Assembly: GCA_011391085.1 (NCBI GenBank)
Contig: JAABRD010000022.1
Location: forward strand, 1 to 64,000
Direction: 5' to 3'
DNA length: 64,000 bases
Origin: Thiotrichaceae bacterium
GTDB lineage: Bacteria > Pseudomonadota > Gammaproteobacteria > Beggiatoales > Beggiatoaceae
The stretch's first letter is position 1; each line of letters starts with the position of its first letter. The notes beneath the pieces were generated by a model. It saw only the letters and a list, made by a program, of their open reading frames with translations. It made no database searches and had not been told where the DNA came from. Positions 18,149-26,960 of this stretch are shown one piece after another. Both the position numbers and the translations under genes were made by a program.

Positions 18149-18337
18149 ATGGAAAAACACCAGGCCGGACTAGAGGCTTCAGCCGGATGACGCGCCACAA
18201 CCACCGGCTAAAGCCTCTAGTCCGGAGCCTCTAATCCGGTCCCCCCTATCCATTCTCTATATGGAAAAACACCAGGCCGGACTAGAGGCTTCAGCCGAAT
18301 GACGCGCCACAACCACCGGCTAAAGCCTCTAGTCCGG
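18149..18337. repeat. Duplicated 77-bp REP unit between ccoP and ccoG
   Basis: Two nearly identical 77-bp copies (18149-18225 and 18261-18337) each hold GGACTAGAGGCTTCAGCCG and the inverted CGGCTAAAGCCTCTAGTCC. They are separated by 35 bp. Together with the hairpin at 18098 they fill the ccoP-ccoG gap, so ccoG may be uncoupled from the operon. Confidence 0.8.
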
Positions 18338-18389
18338 TCTCCCCTATCCATTTTTCATTTTCTATTTTCCATTTTCCATTCATCTATCT

Positions 18390-19808
18390 ATGAGAAAACC
18401 CTCAACCCCTCTTATTCAAACATTTCCTCCCAAACCCGTCGAAGACAGTCTTTATGCCAAACACGAAAAAATCTATCCTCGCAAAGCTTACGGCCTCTTT
18501 TCTAACCTCAAAACCCTCAGTAGCCTCACTCTCCTTGGCATCTATTATACTTTCCCCTGGTTGCAATGGGATAACCGACAAGCGGTCCTTTTTGACCTGC
18601 CGGCCCGCAAATTTTACGTTTTCAACTTTGTTTTTTGGCCCCAAGATTTTATTTACTTGGCTTTTCTGCTTATCATTGCGGCCCTGGCCCTGTTTTTCTT
18701 CACCACCCTAGCGGGTCGTCTTTGGTGCGGTTTCGCCTGTCCGCAAACAGTTTGGACCGACATTTTTATTCGTATGGAACGGTTGGTGGAAGGAGATCGT
18801 ACCCAGCAAATGAAACTAGATCGATCTCCTCTGACCTTCCGTAAGTTTCGTATTAAGGCGACGAAACAAACGCTATGGATAGTCTTCTCGCTGTTTACTG
18901 GTCTTACCTTTGTCGGCTATTTTTCTCCGATTCGCGATCTGACCATGCGACTGTTTGAGTTTAATTTGGGTGGCTGGGAAACTTTTTGGTTCTTTTTCTA
19001 TAGTTTTGCCACGTATGGCAACGCCGGCTTTTTACGAGATCAAGTGTGCATCTACATGTGCCCTTATGCCCGCTTCCAAAGTGCCATGTTTGACCATGAC
19101 ACCATGATTATTGCTTACGACGAGAGACGCGGCGAACCGCGTGGTTCGCGGAAGCGTGGGCAAGATTACAAGACGAAAAACTTGGGTCAATGTGTCAACT
19201 GCACCCTCTGCGTCCAAGTTTGTCCAATGGGCATTGATATTCGTGACGGTCTTCAATACCAATGTATCAGTTGTTCCGCCTGTGTTGACGCCTGTAATGA
19301 GATCATGGATAAAATGGATTATCCCCGCGGCCTCATTCGCTATACCACCGAGAGTAATCTCAAGGGTCAAGTCACGCATATTTTAAGACCTCGCCCCCTT
19401 ATCTATGGTAGCATCCTCTTGGCCATTTTTATTGGCATTGGTTATGGTATATGGAATCGGGTGTTAGTTCAAATGGATGTGTTGCGAGACCGCAATATGT
19501 TGTATCGGGAAACGCCCGCCGGCTTGATCGAAAATGTCTATATTCTCAAGGTGATGAATAAGGATGATAAACTCCACACCTATCAGATTACCATCAGCGG
19601 TGTGGACGGACTCCAGTTGGTCAGTCAGCAACCGGTGATCACGGTGGAATCTGGAGATGTGTTGTCTGTTCCCGTCAGTTTGCGAGTGGACCCACAGAAC
19701 TTAAACAAGGTGAGTACCAAAGTGATGATCACCGTAACGGCCCAAGATAACCCGCAATTGACGGTCACGGAAGAGTCAAGGTTCTTGGGGCCGCTACCAG
19801 CTAGGTAA
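18390..19808 (+). CDS. ccoG: cbb3 oxidase accessory protein, ferredoxin-like membrane protein
   Basis: A 472-residue protein of the CcoG/RdxA family, needed for copper supply during cbb3 assembly. Several membrane spans occur in residues about 45-350. The cytoplasmic region has two 4Fe-4S motifs, CVNCTLCVQVCP and CISCSACVDAC. Upstream conserved cysteines are in LWCGFACPQTVW and CIYMCPYARF. The C-terminal 120 residues form an Ig-like domain. No Shine-Dalgarno sequence is seen before the ATG. It follows ccoNOQP after a repeat-filled gap; ccoH and ccoI are not present here, while ccoS lies at 31 kb. Confidence 0.95.
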   Translation: MRKPSTPLIQTFPPKPVEDSLYAKHEKIYPRKAYGLFSNLKTLSSLTLLGIYYTFPWLQWDNRQAVLFDLPARKFYVFNFVFWPQDFIYLAFLLIIAALALFFFTTLAGRLWCGFACPQTVWTDIFIRMERLVEGDRTQQMKLDRSPLTFRKFRIKATKQTLWIVFSLFTGLTFVGYFSPIRDLTMRLFEFNLGGWETFWFFFYSFATYGNAGFLRDQVCIYMCPYARFQSAMFDHDTMIIAYDERRGEPRGSRKRGQDYKTKNLGQCVNCTLCVQVCPMGIDIRDGLQYQCISCSACVDACNEIMDKMDYPRGLIRYTTESNLKGQVTHILRPRPLIYGSILLAIFIGIGYGIWNRVLVQMDVLRDRNMLYRETPAGLIENVYILKVMNKDDKLHTYQITISGVDGLQLVSQQPVITVESGDVLSVPVSLRVDPQNLNKVSTKVMITVTAQDNPQLTVTEESRFLGPLPAR

Positions 19809-19873
19809 TTTAATAGGAGTTAGCAGAGGGGAGGAGAAACCAAATTTCTTCTCCCTCTGGAACGCAATAAGCA

Positions 19874-20464
19874 TTATTGCGCCACTTTTAGCCAAAACGT
19901 CATGGGTTTAGGAGATGGTGCTGACTCACTAATCTCTTTCCATGAAAAGGTTGTTTGCAATTCTGGATGTTTGATATATCCACGGTGCTTCCAAAAATTA
20001 TCCAGCGGAACATAATCTTTGGAGCGCAAAGGATGTTGCAAAGGACGTTCGACGGCGCATAATGTCAACCAAGTAAAAGGACCTACCTGGCGGGCATGTG
20101 CCTCTATTTCTCCCAAAAAGGTCACACCGATACCTTGTCCTCGATAAGGCTTCTGTAACACCAGTTCCCCCACGTAAAAAACCTGGTCGGGCTGAAAACC
20201 GTGTTCCAGAAACGGCTTGATAACTTCTGGGGTCTCGTGACGTAATGGAATTGCAGTGGCATCCCCGACGACTTGGTTATCATCAAACGCTATCACAATC
20301 ACACTGTGGGGGGCTTGAATGTAAGTTTGAAGATACTTGGCTTCGTAATCCAGATCGCCATCATAGAGGTACGGATAGTCGCGGAATATTTCGATTCGTA
20401 AGCGGGCTAGGTCGGGGATATAAGTGTCTAAAGAGATACCGGTAACACGTTGGATGGTTAACAT
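19874..20464 (-). CDS. GNAT-family N-acetyltransferase
   Basis: About 196 residues from the chosen start at 20464 (MLTIQRVTG); the frame also opens 13 codons upstream, but those residues look unlike the family. The acetyl-CoA binding motif A is PYRGQGIGVTFLGEIE in the middle of the protein, preceded by the VFYVGELVLQ strand. Substrate cannot be predicted. The last codons and stop lie inside a GCGCAATAATGC hairpin repeat, so the repeat has shaped the C-terminus. Confidence 0.8.
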   Translation of the reverse strand: MLTIQRVTGISLDTYIPDLARLRIEIFRDYPYLYDGDLDYEAKYLQTYIQAPHSVIVIAFDDNQVVGDATAIPLRHETPEVIKPFLEHGFQPDQVFYVGELVLQKPYRGQGIGVTFLGEIEAHARQVGPFTWLTLCAVERPLQHPLRSKDYVPLDNFWKHRGYIKHPELQTTFSWKEISESAPSPKPMTFWLKVAQ

Positions 20465-20524
20465 ATTAGGGGATGACTTGGTTGAGAACGAATCGGAGTC
20501 CAAAACCTGTTTTGGACTCCTTAC

Positions 20525-22762
20525 CTATGATTGAATTTCTCTATCCATCACCATCAAGAAAAATTCTTCTAACTCTTGCACATCCCTTTCCTCTTTCCCA
20601 AATAGCAAATGATTAGCCGCCAATATCCGCGTGTGTACTTCTTTTCGATAATTCGCATCCATGCCTAAACGTAACGCAACGTCTATATAGTGTTGCATGT
20701 GATTAGCTATACAATCCGTTACTTCCATGATTTTGTAACATGCGTAGGCAAAACGTCCGGTTAGAGATTGGGAAGGTAGAGTAACAACCGGCGTGCCTAA
20801 AGCAAGGGCATCCGAAGTGGTCATGCAACCACCCGTGTAAAAGGGGTCGAGGATAACATCGGCAAGGGCTAGTAAATTCAGGTAGTTTGGAAAAGTTTGA
20901 CGGGGGAGAAAATGGATCCGCGTGAGGACGTGTGGAAGTGTACGAGAGAAACGCTGTTTGAGAAGTTCCGTCCAGTCACTCTGGCGTCCTTCTATCAACA
21001 CGACTTGTCCCTCGCGATCACTTTCCAAAATATGACCTAAAACGGCGTCAAAGTCCGGATGGAATTTAAATAACGACTGTGGACATAGATAGATATGTGG
21101 TGGTTGGTCCGAAAGTCCAAAGTGACGACGAGTTTTGACCAGCGGTGGACAATGGTGTGGAGGATACCCACTCAATAATTGATTAAACTCTACCAGCTTA
21201 TATGGGTAGTAAGTGTCTTCGGTGGCAGTTCTCTGTTCACGATGAATCAAAAAAAAGTCCAAGGTCGGCAGGTTTGGCATGATGGAATCCCAACCCATGA
21301 CACATTGTACCGTAGCCAGTCTGGCAAACGCTAAAAAGTAAAGCAACGGATGTTGGCGAAGGTCTGGATAAATAAGAATATCCAATTCCGATTCTGACAG
21401 GCGGGTTTGGGCCAATTCCAGATGAAGTGGTAAAATTTCAAAATTGTCGTGGTGAGGTTGCAACCACTCTGTGATAGCGGGCGCCTGTGGTGTGCCTATG
21501 CAGAAGAGATGAACACTGAAAGATGACCGGGGCAGATGGGCTACCAGGAGTTGAATCATCTGGGTGATTCGGTGAGATTCAGAAACGGTGACGAGGAGAC
21601 CCACTTTAAGTTTTGGGGAGGGACTGGTTGCTATCGGCGGTGGGCAATAGTGACAATGAGGGGCAACATATAACAGAGAGGGGCATAACCGTGAGTAAAG
21701 GTCGCCCAATTGTTGTTGCAGTGCCTGATCATTGCTACTTGGGGAAACCAGGGACAGGTGATTGACTAGACCTTCTTGCCAGGGGTCTGTTATCTCAAGG
21801 TCACTGTGGAGGAGTTTGGTGAGATTTTCCTTGACCATGCGTTGTGATTCTAACAAATCTTGCCCAGAAGCCATGATGATCGGGAGTAGCAAGGCCAGTT
21901 GCACTCGATAGACGGCTTGTTGCGAAGGGGAGGAGAGGGTCAAGGCGTAGAGGAGATTTAACAAGGCTTCTTGAAATTTGCCTTGTAAATAGAAAGCTTC
22001 TGCCAATTGGTGATAGACGTGGGCAAAGTCTCGTTTGAAGGTCAACGCATGACGATAGTAGAGAACCGCTTCTTCCAACAAGTTTTGTTCTTGCAAAAGA
22101 CTCCCTAATTGACTATAGGCCAGGGCAAATTCGGGTCTCAATTTGGTCGCACGTCGATAACATAAGGTGGCTTCAGCAAATTGATATTGAGTTTTGAGAA
22201 TGTCTCCCAAATGTAAATGGGCATCAAAAAAATTCGGTTGAAGGTTTAAGGCGTGGCGATAATAGACCGCCGCTTCGTCAAATTTGTTCTGGGCTTTCAG
22301 GGTCTTGGCCAAATTGTAATGAATATCGGCAAAATCAGGTTCCAGTTTCATGGCGTGCCGATAACATATTTCAGCTTCCTCAAAGTCATGTTGGGCTTCT
22401 AGGGCATTGCCTAAGTTGTTATGCAAGGGCGCAAAATCTGGTTTGAGTAATAACGCATGACGGTAACAGTCCACGGCTTCGGTGACTTTGTGTTGGGCAA
22501 AGAGAACATTCCCTAGATTAAAATGGACTTCGGCAAAATCTGGTTTGAGGGCGAGGGCCCGACGGTAACATAGCGCCGCTTCCTCCAGTTTGCCTTGTTG
22601 TTTGAGGGCACTGCCCAGGTTACCATGAATTTCGGCAATGTCGGGTTTTAGACGCAACACTTTGCGGTAAATTTCGATGGCCTTGTGCAATTTTCCTGTT
22701 TTGTGGCAACTGATGGCAATGTCGATGGCTTGAGAAATGGTGACTTCTTGTTCTTTTGACAT
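20525..22762 (-). CDS. TPR / O-GlcNAc-transferase-like (GT41) protein
   Basis: A 745-residue soluble protein. Residues about 10-300 are eight to nine 34-residue TPR units with the repeated core YRRALALKPDFAEVHFNLG. The C-terminal 350 residues resemble the catalytic region of O-GlcNAc transferases/SPINDLY: IYLCPQSLFKFHPDFD, then DPFYTGGCMTTSDALALGTP and VVTLPSQSLTGRFAYACY, which line the UDP-sugar site. The family glycosylates proteins, or uses TPRs to bind peptide acceptors. The target is unknown; exported neighbours such as the C25 peptidase or Ala-rich protein are possible but unproven. No ribosome-binding site is obvious. Confidence 0.88.
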   Translation of the reverse strand: MSKEQEVTISQAIDIAISCHKTGKLHKAIEIYRKVLRLKPDIAEIHGNLGSALKQQGKLEEAALCYRRALALKPDFAEVHFNLGNVLFAQHKVTEAVDCYRHALLLKPDFAPLHNNLGNALEAQHDFEEAEICYRHAMKLEPDFADIHYNLAKTLKAQNKFDEAAVYYRHALNLQPNFFDAHLHLGDILKTQYQFAEATLCYRRATKLRPEFALAYSQLGSLLQEQNLLEEAVLYYRHALTFKRDFAHVYHQLAEAFYLQGKFQEALLNLLYALTLSSPSQQAVYRVQLALLLPIIMASGQDLLESQRMVKENLTKLLHSDLEITDPWQEGLVNHLSLVSPSSNDQALQQQLGDLYSRLCPSLLYVAPHCHYCPPPIATSPSPKLKVGLLVTVSESHRITQMIQLLVAHLPRSSFSVHLFCIGTPQAPAITEWLQPHHDNFEILPLHLELAQTRLSESELDILIYPDLRQHPLLYFLAFARLATVQCVMGWDSIMPNLPTLDFFLIHREQRTATEDTYYPYKLVEFNQLLSGYPPHHCPPLVKTRRHFGLSDQPPHIYLCPQSLFKFHPDFDAVLGHILESDREGQVVLIEGRQSDWTELLKQRFSRTLPHVLTRIHFLPRQTFPNYLNLLALADVILDPFYTGGCMTTSDALALGTPVVTLPSQSLTGRFAYACYKIMEVTDCIANHMQHYIDVALRLGMDANYRKEVHTRILAANHLLFGKEERDVQELEEFFLMVMDREIQS

Positions 22763-23206
22763 ATAATAAGTTGGATAGTGGTTTTAGCAGATAGCGAATA
22801 GCAGTTTTAGCGGATAGCGGGTGATGTTGTACAAGTGATGATTATTCGTTACTACTTTTTGTGCAACACCTATTTTAGTGCGTTAATCCACCCACCAAAA
22901 ATGTTGGAGTGGAGGCTTTAGCCGGCCAGCGGTAGGCACCGTCGGAATGGAGGCTTTAGCCGGCCAGCGGTAGGCACCGTCGGAGTGGAGGCTTTAGCCG
23001 GCCAGCGGTAGGCACCGTCGGAGTGGAGGCTTTAGCTGGTTGGCGTCCCCTCACTCTGGGAAACTGAAGCGTGCCTACTGCCAGCCGGCTAAAGCCTCCA
23101 CTCCACCAGACTATATTCATGTTTTTAGGAACCGCCGGAGTAGAAGCTTCAGTCGGTAAATGGTCATCTCCATCGGCTAAAGCCTCTAGTCCAGGTTCCA
23201 TTACTT
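22763..23206. repeat. 38-bp tandem REP units and inverted copies
   Basis: Three 38-bp units (22906-22943, 22944-22981, 22982-23019) begin GGAGTGGAGGCTTTAGCCGG and end GGTAGGCACCGTC. A diverged fourth unit follows, and inverted copies (GCCGGCTAAAGCCTCCACTCC) lie at about 23080-23104. The ORF on the minus strand here is a product of the repeat. No gene is seen between 22763 and 23206. Confidence 0.85.
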
Positions 23207-23304
23207 GGTAGTGAGATAATGTAGGTGATAAAAATCTCAGGACTGGCAGTCCTTTGAGGACTGCCAGTGCCTTTAATTTCTACCACCCACATTGCATCAC
23301 TACC
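23207..23304. mobile_element. MITE family 1, copy D
   Basis: The left end GGTAGTGAGATAATGTAGGTGAT and right end ACCCACATTGCATCACTACC are family-1 termini. The interior is a small palindrome, AGGACTGGCAGTCCT and its partner. The flanking 8-mers CATTACTT and CATTATTC agree at six of eight positions, consistent with an old target duplication. It lies about 35 bp before the C25 peptidase start. Confidence 0.75.
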
Positions 23305-23338
23305 CATTATTCATTGTTCAATTCATAGAGGTAATTTT

Positions 23339-26200
23339 ATGACAATCAAAACGTTGTTTAAACTAACTCTGTTTAGTTTATTTTCTCTCTTCAGTCCCTT
23401 CGTTTTTGCAACCCCGCCAGGGTTTCACCCGGTTTCGCAAGACGATTATGGCATAGTCTTGGAGTTGAGTCTAGCAGATTTCACTTTCCATACCATATCA
23501 GGGGCGGATAATCTTGATTATCAACGCCTTGAAGTGGCCCAGCCATGGGCGAAAACGGATCAGGTGGGCTATCCAGAGGTGCCTTTCACGGCAACGTTGT
23601 TACAGGTGCCGCCCGCCGGAGGTCTCCAGGTGGAGATTTTGGAACAAGTCAGCGAGACGGTGTCAGTAGCGCGTTTGTATCCGACGCCACAACCGCGGGC
23701 TTCTCAAAATGGAGACATTGTACAGCACTTTGTTAAAAATGCGGCTGCTTATACGTCACAGGCGTTTTATCCAAGTTCTTTAATCACTTTGGATAAACGT
23801 GCATTATGGCGTGACGTTCCCACGGTGCGGGTTAATGTTTATCCGTTTCAATGGAATCCTCACACCCAGCAGTTACGTTATACCACTTACTTGCGGTTTC
23901 GTGTACGTTTTTCAGAACCGTTGCCACCGTCTCTCTCTGCTACTGAGGCGCCTGCGCCTGCGGGTTTTGAACCGTTGTTAAGAAGCGTTATTCCTGGCTA
24001 TCAATCTCGGCAATCTCCCACTCGTCTGCAACGTCAGGAGGATGGAAGTCCACAGTGGCCATATCGTTACAGCGTCAACTTGAGTGTCAAAAATACCGGG
24101 ATGTATCGGGTCACTGGGGAGGAATTGTCTGCCAGTGGAATGCCCACCGAATGTTTGTCTCAAGGGCAATTGAGATTGTATCAGCAAGGTCAACCGGTGG
24201 TGCCGCAACGGGTTGCCTATAGTCACCGCTGGTTTGGGCTACAAGATAGTTTGGTGTTTTATGCGCACAGTGTGGAGAACACCTTTAGCAATACCAACAT
24301 TTATCGCCTCGATTGTTGGCAATTGTCACGGTCACGCCCATTGCCTACCGTGTCACCAGAGGCTAAATTGTTCAAATGGGGGAATGTCCTGGATGGTACC
24401 GTCAAGGGAACCGGGCAACCAGTGACCGGTTTTCAAGAAAAAGTGCGAATCGAAGAAAACTTGTTGATGGATGACATGTTGCCAGGTGCCCCGCAACAGG
24501 ATTATTGGTTTTGGGAACAATTAGAGGCACCGGCCAACCAAGAAATATCTATACCGGTCATGATGCCTGACACCGCTTCTAAGAACGCCGAGGCTTATAT
24601 ACGGGTTGGTTTAAGAGGTGTTTCCACGACGCCCCCGCATCCCAATCATCACACGCGCATTTCCCTGAATCAAACTAAAATTGGGGATTATACCTGGGAT
24701 GGTGATAAAGAAAATGTACAAAAATTTTCCATTTCACCTACATTGTTGAAACACGGTGACAACACGTTACGCATTGATTCGTTGGATGATACGGGCGCAA
24801 AAGTGGACGTGATTTATACCAATTGGGTAGAAATCGTCTATCCCCGTCAATTGGTTGCGACCCAAGATCAACTGAAATTCTCGTTGTCCGGGAAAGGACG
24901 GCAAACCGTGCAGGTGACTCAGTTTAGCACCCCCGATATTAGTGTGTACGACATCACGGATCCGACTGATTTGAAAGAGGTCGTCAATGTCACCGTGGCC
25001 CCAGGTAACATCGGTTATCAAGTGGCCTTTGAGGATTATATCAACCCGGAAAAGATCTATTACGCTTTGACTACTCAACAATTGCGACCAGCCGACAGTC
25101 TGGTTTTATTGCCTTCTTCTACCTTGAAGCAACCTACCAACGGGGCCGACTATCTGTTGATTACCGCCAAAGAATTTTTGTCGGCGGCACAGCCTTTGTT
25201 GGAACGGCGTTCACAACAGGGATTGCGAGTAATGGGCGTCAGCATTGAGGACATTTACAATGAATTTGGGTTTGGTTTCCACACTCCTCAAGCCTTGAAA
25301 GATTTTCTCGCTTACACCTATCAGAACTGGCAACCGCCGGCCCCTGCTTACGTGTTATTGTTAGGCGATTCCAGCCTGGATTACAAAGGCTATTTGGGGG
25401 AAGCCAAAACCAATATTATTCCTCCTTACATGATTCCCACCGTGTATGACTTGGCCCCCAGTGATAACTGGTATGTCACCTTACAAGGGGAGGATGTCTT
25501 GCCAGAAATGATGATTGGACGACTCCCCGCCGGTAGTGTGGAACAGGTCAAACTGTTGGTGGATAAAATTATGCAGTATGAAATTGACCCCCAAATCTCT
25601 CCCAGTGTGTTGCTGGTGGCGGATAACGACCCCAGTTTTGAGGCCGCTTCCGAAAAAGTGGTTCCTCAGATTCCTCCGTCTGTCACTTTGAACAAGTTAT
25701 ACCTGGGGCAATATGAGGACGATAATCAAGCTACCAGTGACCTCCTGAATTATCTGGAACTGGGGATTTCTATCACCCAATATTTGGGGCATGGCAATGA
25801 AACCATCTGGGCCAATGCCCAGGGACAAAAATTGTTAGAAATCAAGGATCTGACGAGTTTAAATGACACCGGTAATTTGACTTTCCTGGTCGTCTTGAAC
25901 TGTCTCAACGCCAACTTTTCCGATGTGAAAAAGCATTCCTTGGCAGAACAATTTCTACTAACCAAAGACAAAGGCGCGTTTGCCAGTTTTGCCCCAACCA
26001 GTGTCGGCTATCTATGGGAACATCAATTGCTAGATGCCGCCTTGTTTGAACTGTTATTTAAGGAAAATCGCAGACTTTTGGGAGAACTTACGACGCAGGC
26101 CAAAGTGTTGGCTTACAGTCGTGGGACTTCGGAATTGGGTATGAACACCTTTGTCTTGCTAGGGGACCCGGCGTCAACGTTGTATTTGCCGGTGGAATAG
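23339..26200 (+). CDS. Exported C25-family (gingipain-like) cysteine peptidase
   Basis: 953 residues from the ATG at 23339, which has a GAGG site and opens a clear signal peptide (TLFKLTLFSLFSLFSPFVFA); the in-frame upstream ATG lies in a MITE and is rejected. The N-terminal 400 residues are beta-rich propeptide-like sequence. From about residue 595 the protein resembles the C25 peptidase domain: DYLLITAKEFLSAAQPLLERR, YVLLLGDSSLDYKG, then the catalytic His in QYLGHGNETIW and the catalytic Cys in LVVLNCLNANF. No Bacteroidetes-type type IX sorting domain is evident at the C-terminus. It would cleave proteins at the surface or outside the cell. It appears monocistronic. Confidence 0.88.
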   Translation: MTIKTLFKLTLFSLFSLFSPFVFATPPGFHPVSQDDYGIVLELSLADFTFHTISGADNLDYQRLEVAQPWAKTDQVGYPEVPFTATLLQVPPAGGLQVEILEQVSETVSVARLYPTPQPRASQNGDIVQHFVKNAAAYTSQAFYPSSLITLDKRALWRDVPTVRVNVYPFQWNPHTQQLRYTTYLRFRVRFSEPLPPSLSATEAPAPAGFEPLLRSVIPGYQSRQSPTRLQRQEDGSPQWPYRYSVNLSVKNTGMYRVTGEELSASGMPTECLSQGQLRLYQQGQPVVPQRVAYSHRWFGLQDSLVFYAHSVENTFSNTNIYRLDCWQLSRSRPLPTVSPEAKLFKWGNVLDGTVKGTGQPVTGFQEKVRIEENLLMDDMLPGAPQQDYWFWEQLEAPANQEISIPVMMPDTASKNAEAYIRVGLRGVSTTPPHPNHHTRISLNQTKIGDYTWDGDKENVQKFSISPTLLKHGDNTLRIDSLDDTGAKVDVIYTNWVEIVYPRQLVATQDQLKFSLSGKGRQTVQVTQFSTPDISVYDITDPTDLKEVVNVTVAPGNIGYQVAFEDYINPEKIYYALTTQQLRPADSLVLLPSSTLKQPTNGADYLLITAKEFLSAAQPLLERRSQQGLRVMGVSIEDIYNEFGFGFHTPQALKDFLAYTYQNWQPPAPAYVLLLGDSSLDYKGYLGEAKTNIIPPYMIPTVYDLAPSDNWYVTLQGEDVLPEMMIGRLPAGSVEQVKLLVDKIMQYEIDPQISPSVLLVADNDPSFEAASEKVVPQIPPSVTLNKLYLGQYEDDNQATSDLLNYLELGISITQYLGHGNETIWANAQGQKLLEIKDLTSLNDTGNLTFLVVLNCLNANFSDVKKHSLAEQFLLTKDKGAFASFAPTSVGYLWEHQLLDAALFELLFKENRRLLGELTTQAKVLAYSRGTSELGMNTFVLLGDPASTLYLPVE

Positions 26201-26650
26201 CCGGTGAACCAAGAGTTCGAAGCGTCGCCTTTTCTGGGGTGCAATAAAAATTATTGCGCCCTAGAAGAGATATAGGGGCATTGGGTGACGACTAAGTATT
26301 TTTCGTATATTAGTTTAAGGATTTTTCTTATACCAAATTAAGGATTTTTCTTGTCACTTAATGTATGGTAATTTATTTTAAAATCAACATGTTATCCATT
26401 GTCATTTGAAAATAAATTCAGAAAATTGACATTGCAATGCACACTACAATGCAAATTGCAAAATTTACGCTAATAAAAGTCTGAAAACTATTTCCGAAAA
26501 ATAGGTATAACGATTTGTAACTGAATGAAAACATTAAATAATTTGTAATTTACAAATAATTAAATAGAAAATATGGTACACAAAATGCTTTATGTAACGT
26601 TGTACCATGACGCTTTTTTTCTCAAGGGTCCACTGCTAAAGTAGTCCTAA
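26201..26650. other. AT-rich gap upstream of the Ala-rich protein
   Basis: After the peptidase there is a GGTGCAATAAAAATTATTGCGCC-type hairpin repeat (about 26237-26262). The rest is very AT-rich and contains a repeated TTAAGGATTTTTCTT (about 26313 and 26338). No coding sequence or assured promoter is seen. Confidence 0.45.
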
Positions 26651-26772
26651 ATGGGTGATGACATGAATGACCGTCAAGTACAACAAATTAAGAATTTTGC
26701 ACGAGGTGTAACGACTGTTAAGATTCTTAATTTGTTGTACTTCCCCTCATCGCCCGTTTTGGACTACTCCAG
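26641..26772. repeat. Long imperfect inverted repeat with 20-bp perfect core
   Basis: Arms AAGTACAACAAATTAAGAAT (26676-26695) and ATTCTTAATTTGTTGTACTT (26723-26742) pair perfectly over 20 bp with a 27-base loop. Outside them, GTAGTCC...GGGTGATGAC on the left and CTCATCGCCC...GGACTAC on the right extend the pairing with about four mismatches in 22. A small ORF across it is an artefact. It is unlike the other repeat families of the window and could be a solo mobile element end or a structured RNA leader. Confidence 0.65.
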
Positions 26773-26960
26773 AATTAAAATAGAATTAAGTGGTAGAGTG
26801 GTGAAGTGGATGAGAAAATGGTGTCACAGGTTAAAAAAAAGATTTGCTATGTTTATTGCAACCGAAGTATAATACCAACTGTACCATATACCGTCTCTAT
26901 TGACAGGTTCAAAGGGGATAGTATGTGGAGAAGTGTAACAACATTTATTGGAGGTTTATT

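Noticed and set aside
22906-23019. 38-bp tandem repeats as a possible CRISPR array
   Set aside because: The units are contiguous without spacers, and the same motif is a dispersed palindrome. No cas genes are present.
26651-26872. 73-codon plus-strand ORF
   Set aside because: It spans a long inverted repeat, has no ribosome site and no recognisable protein features.
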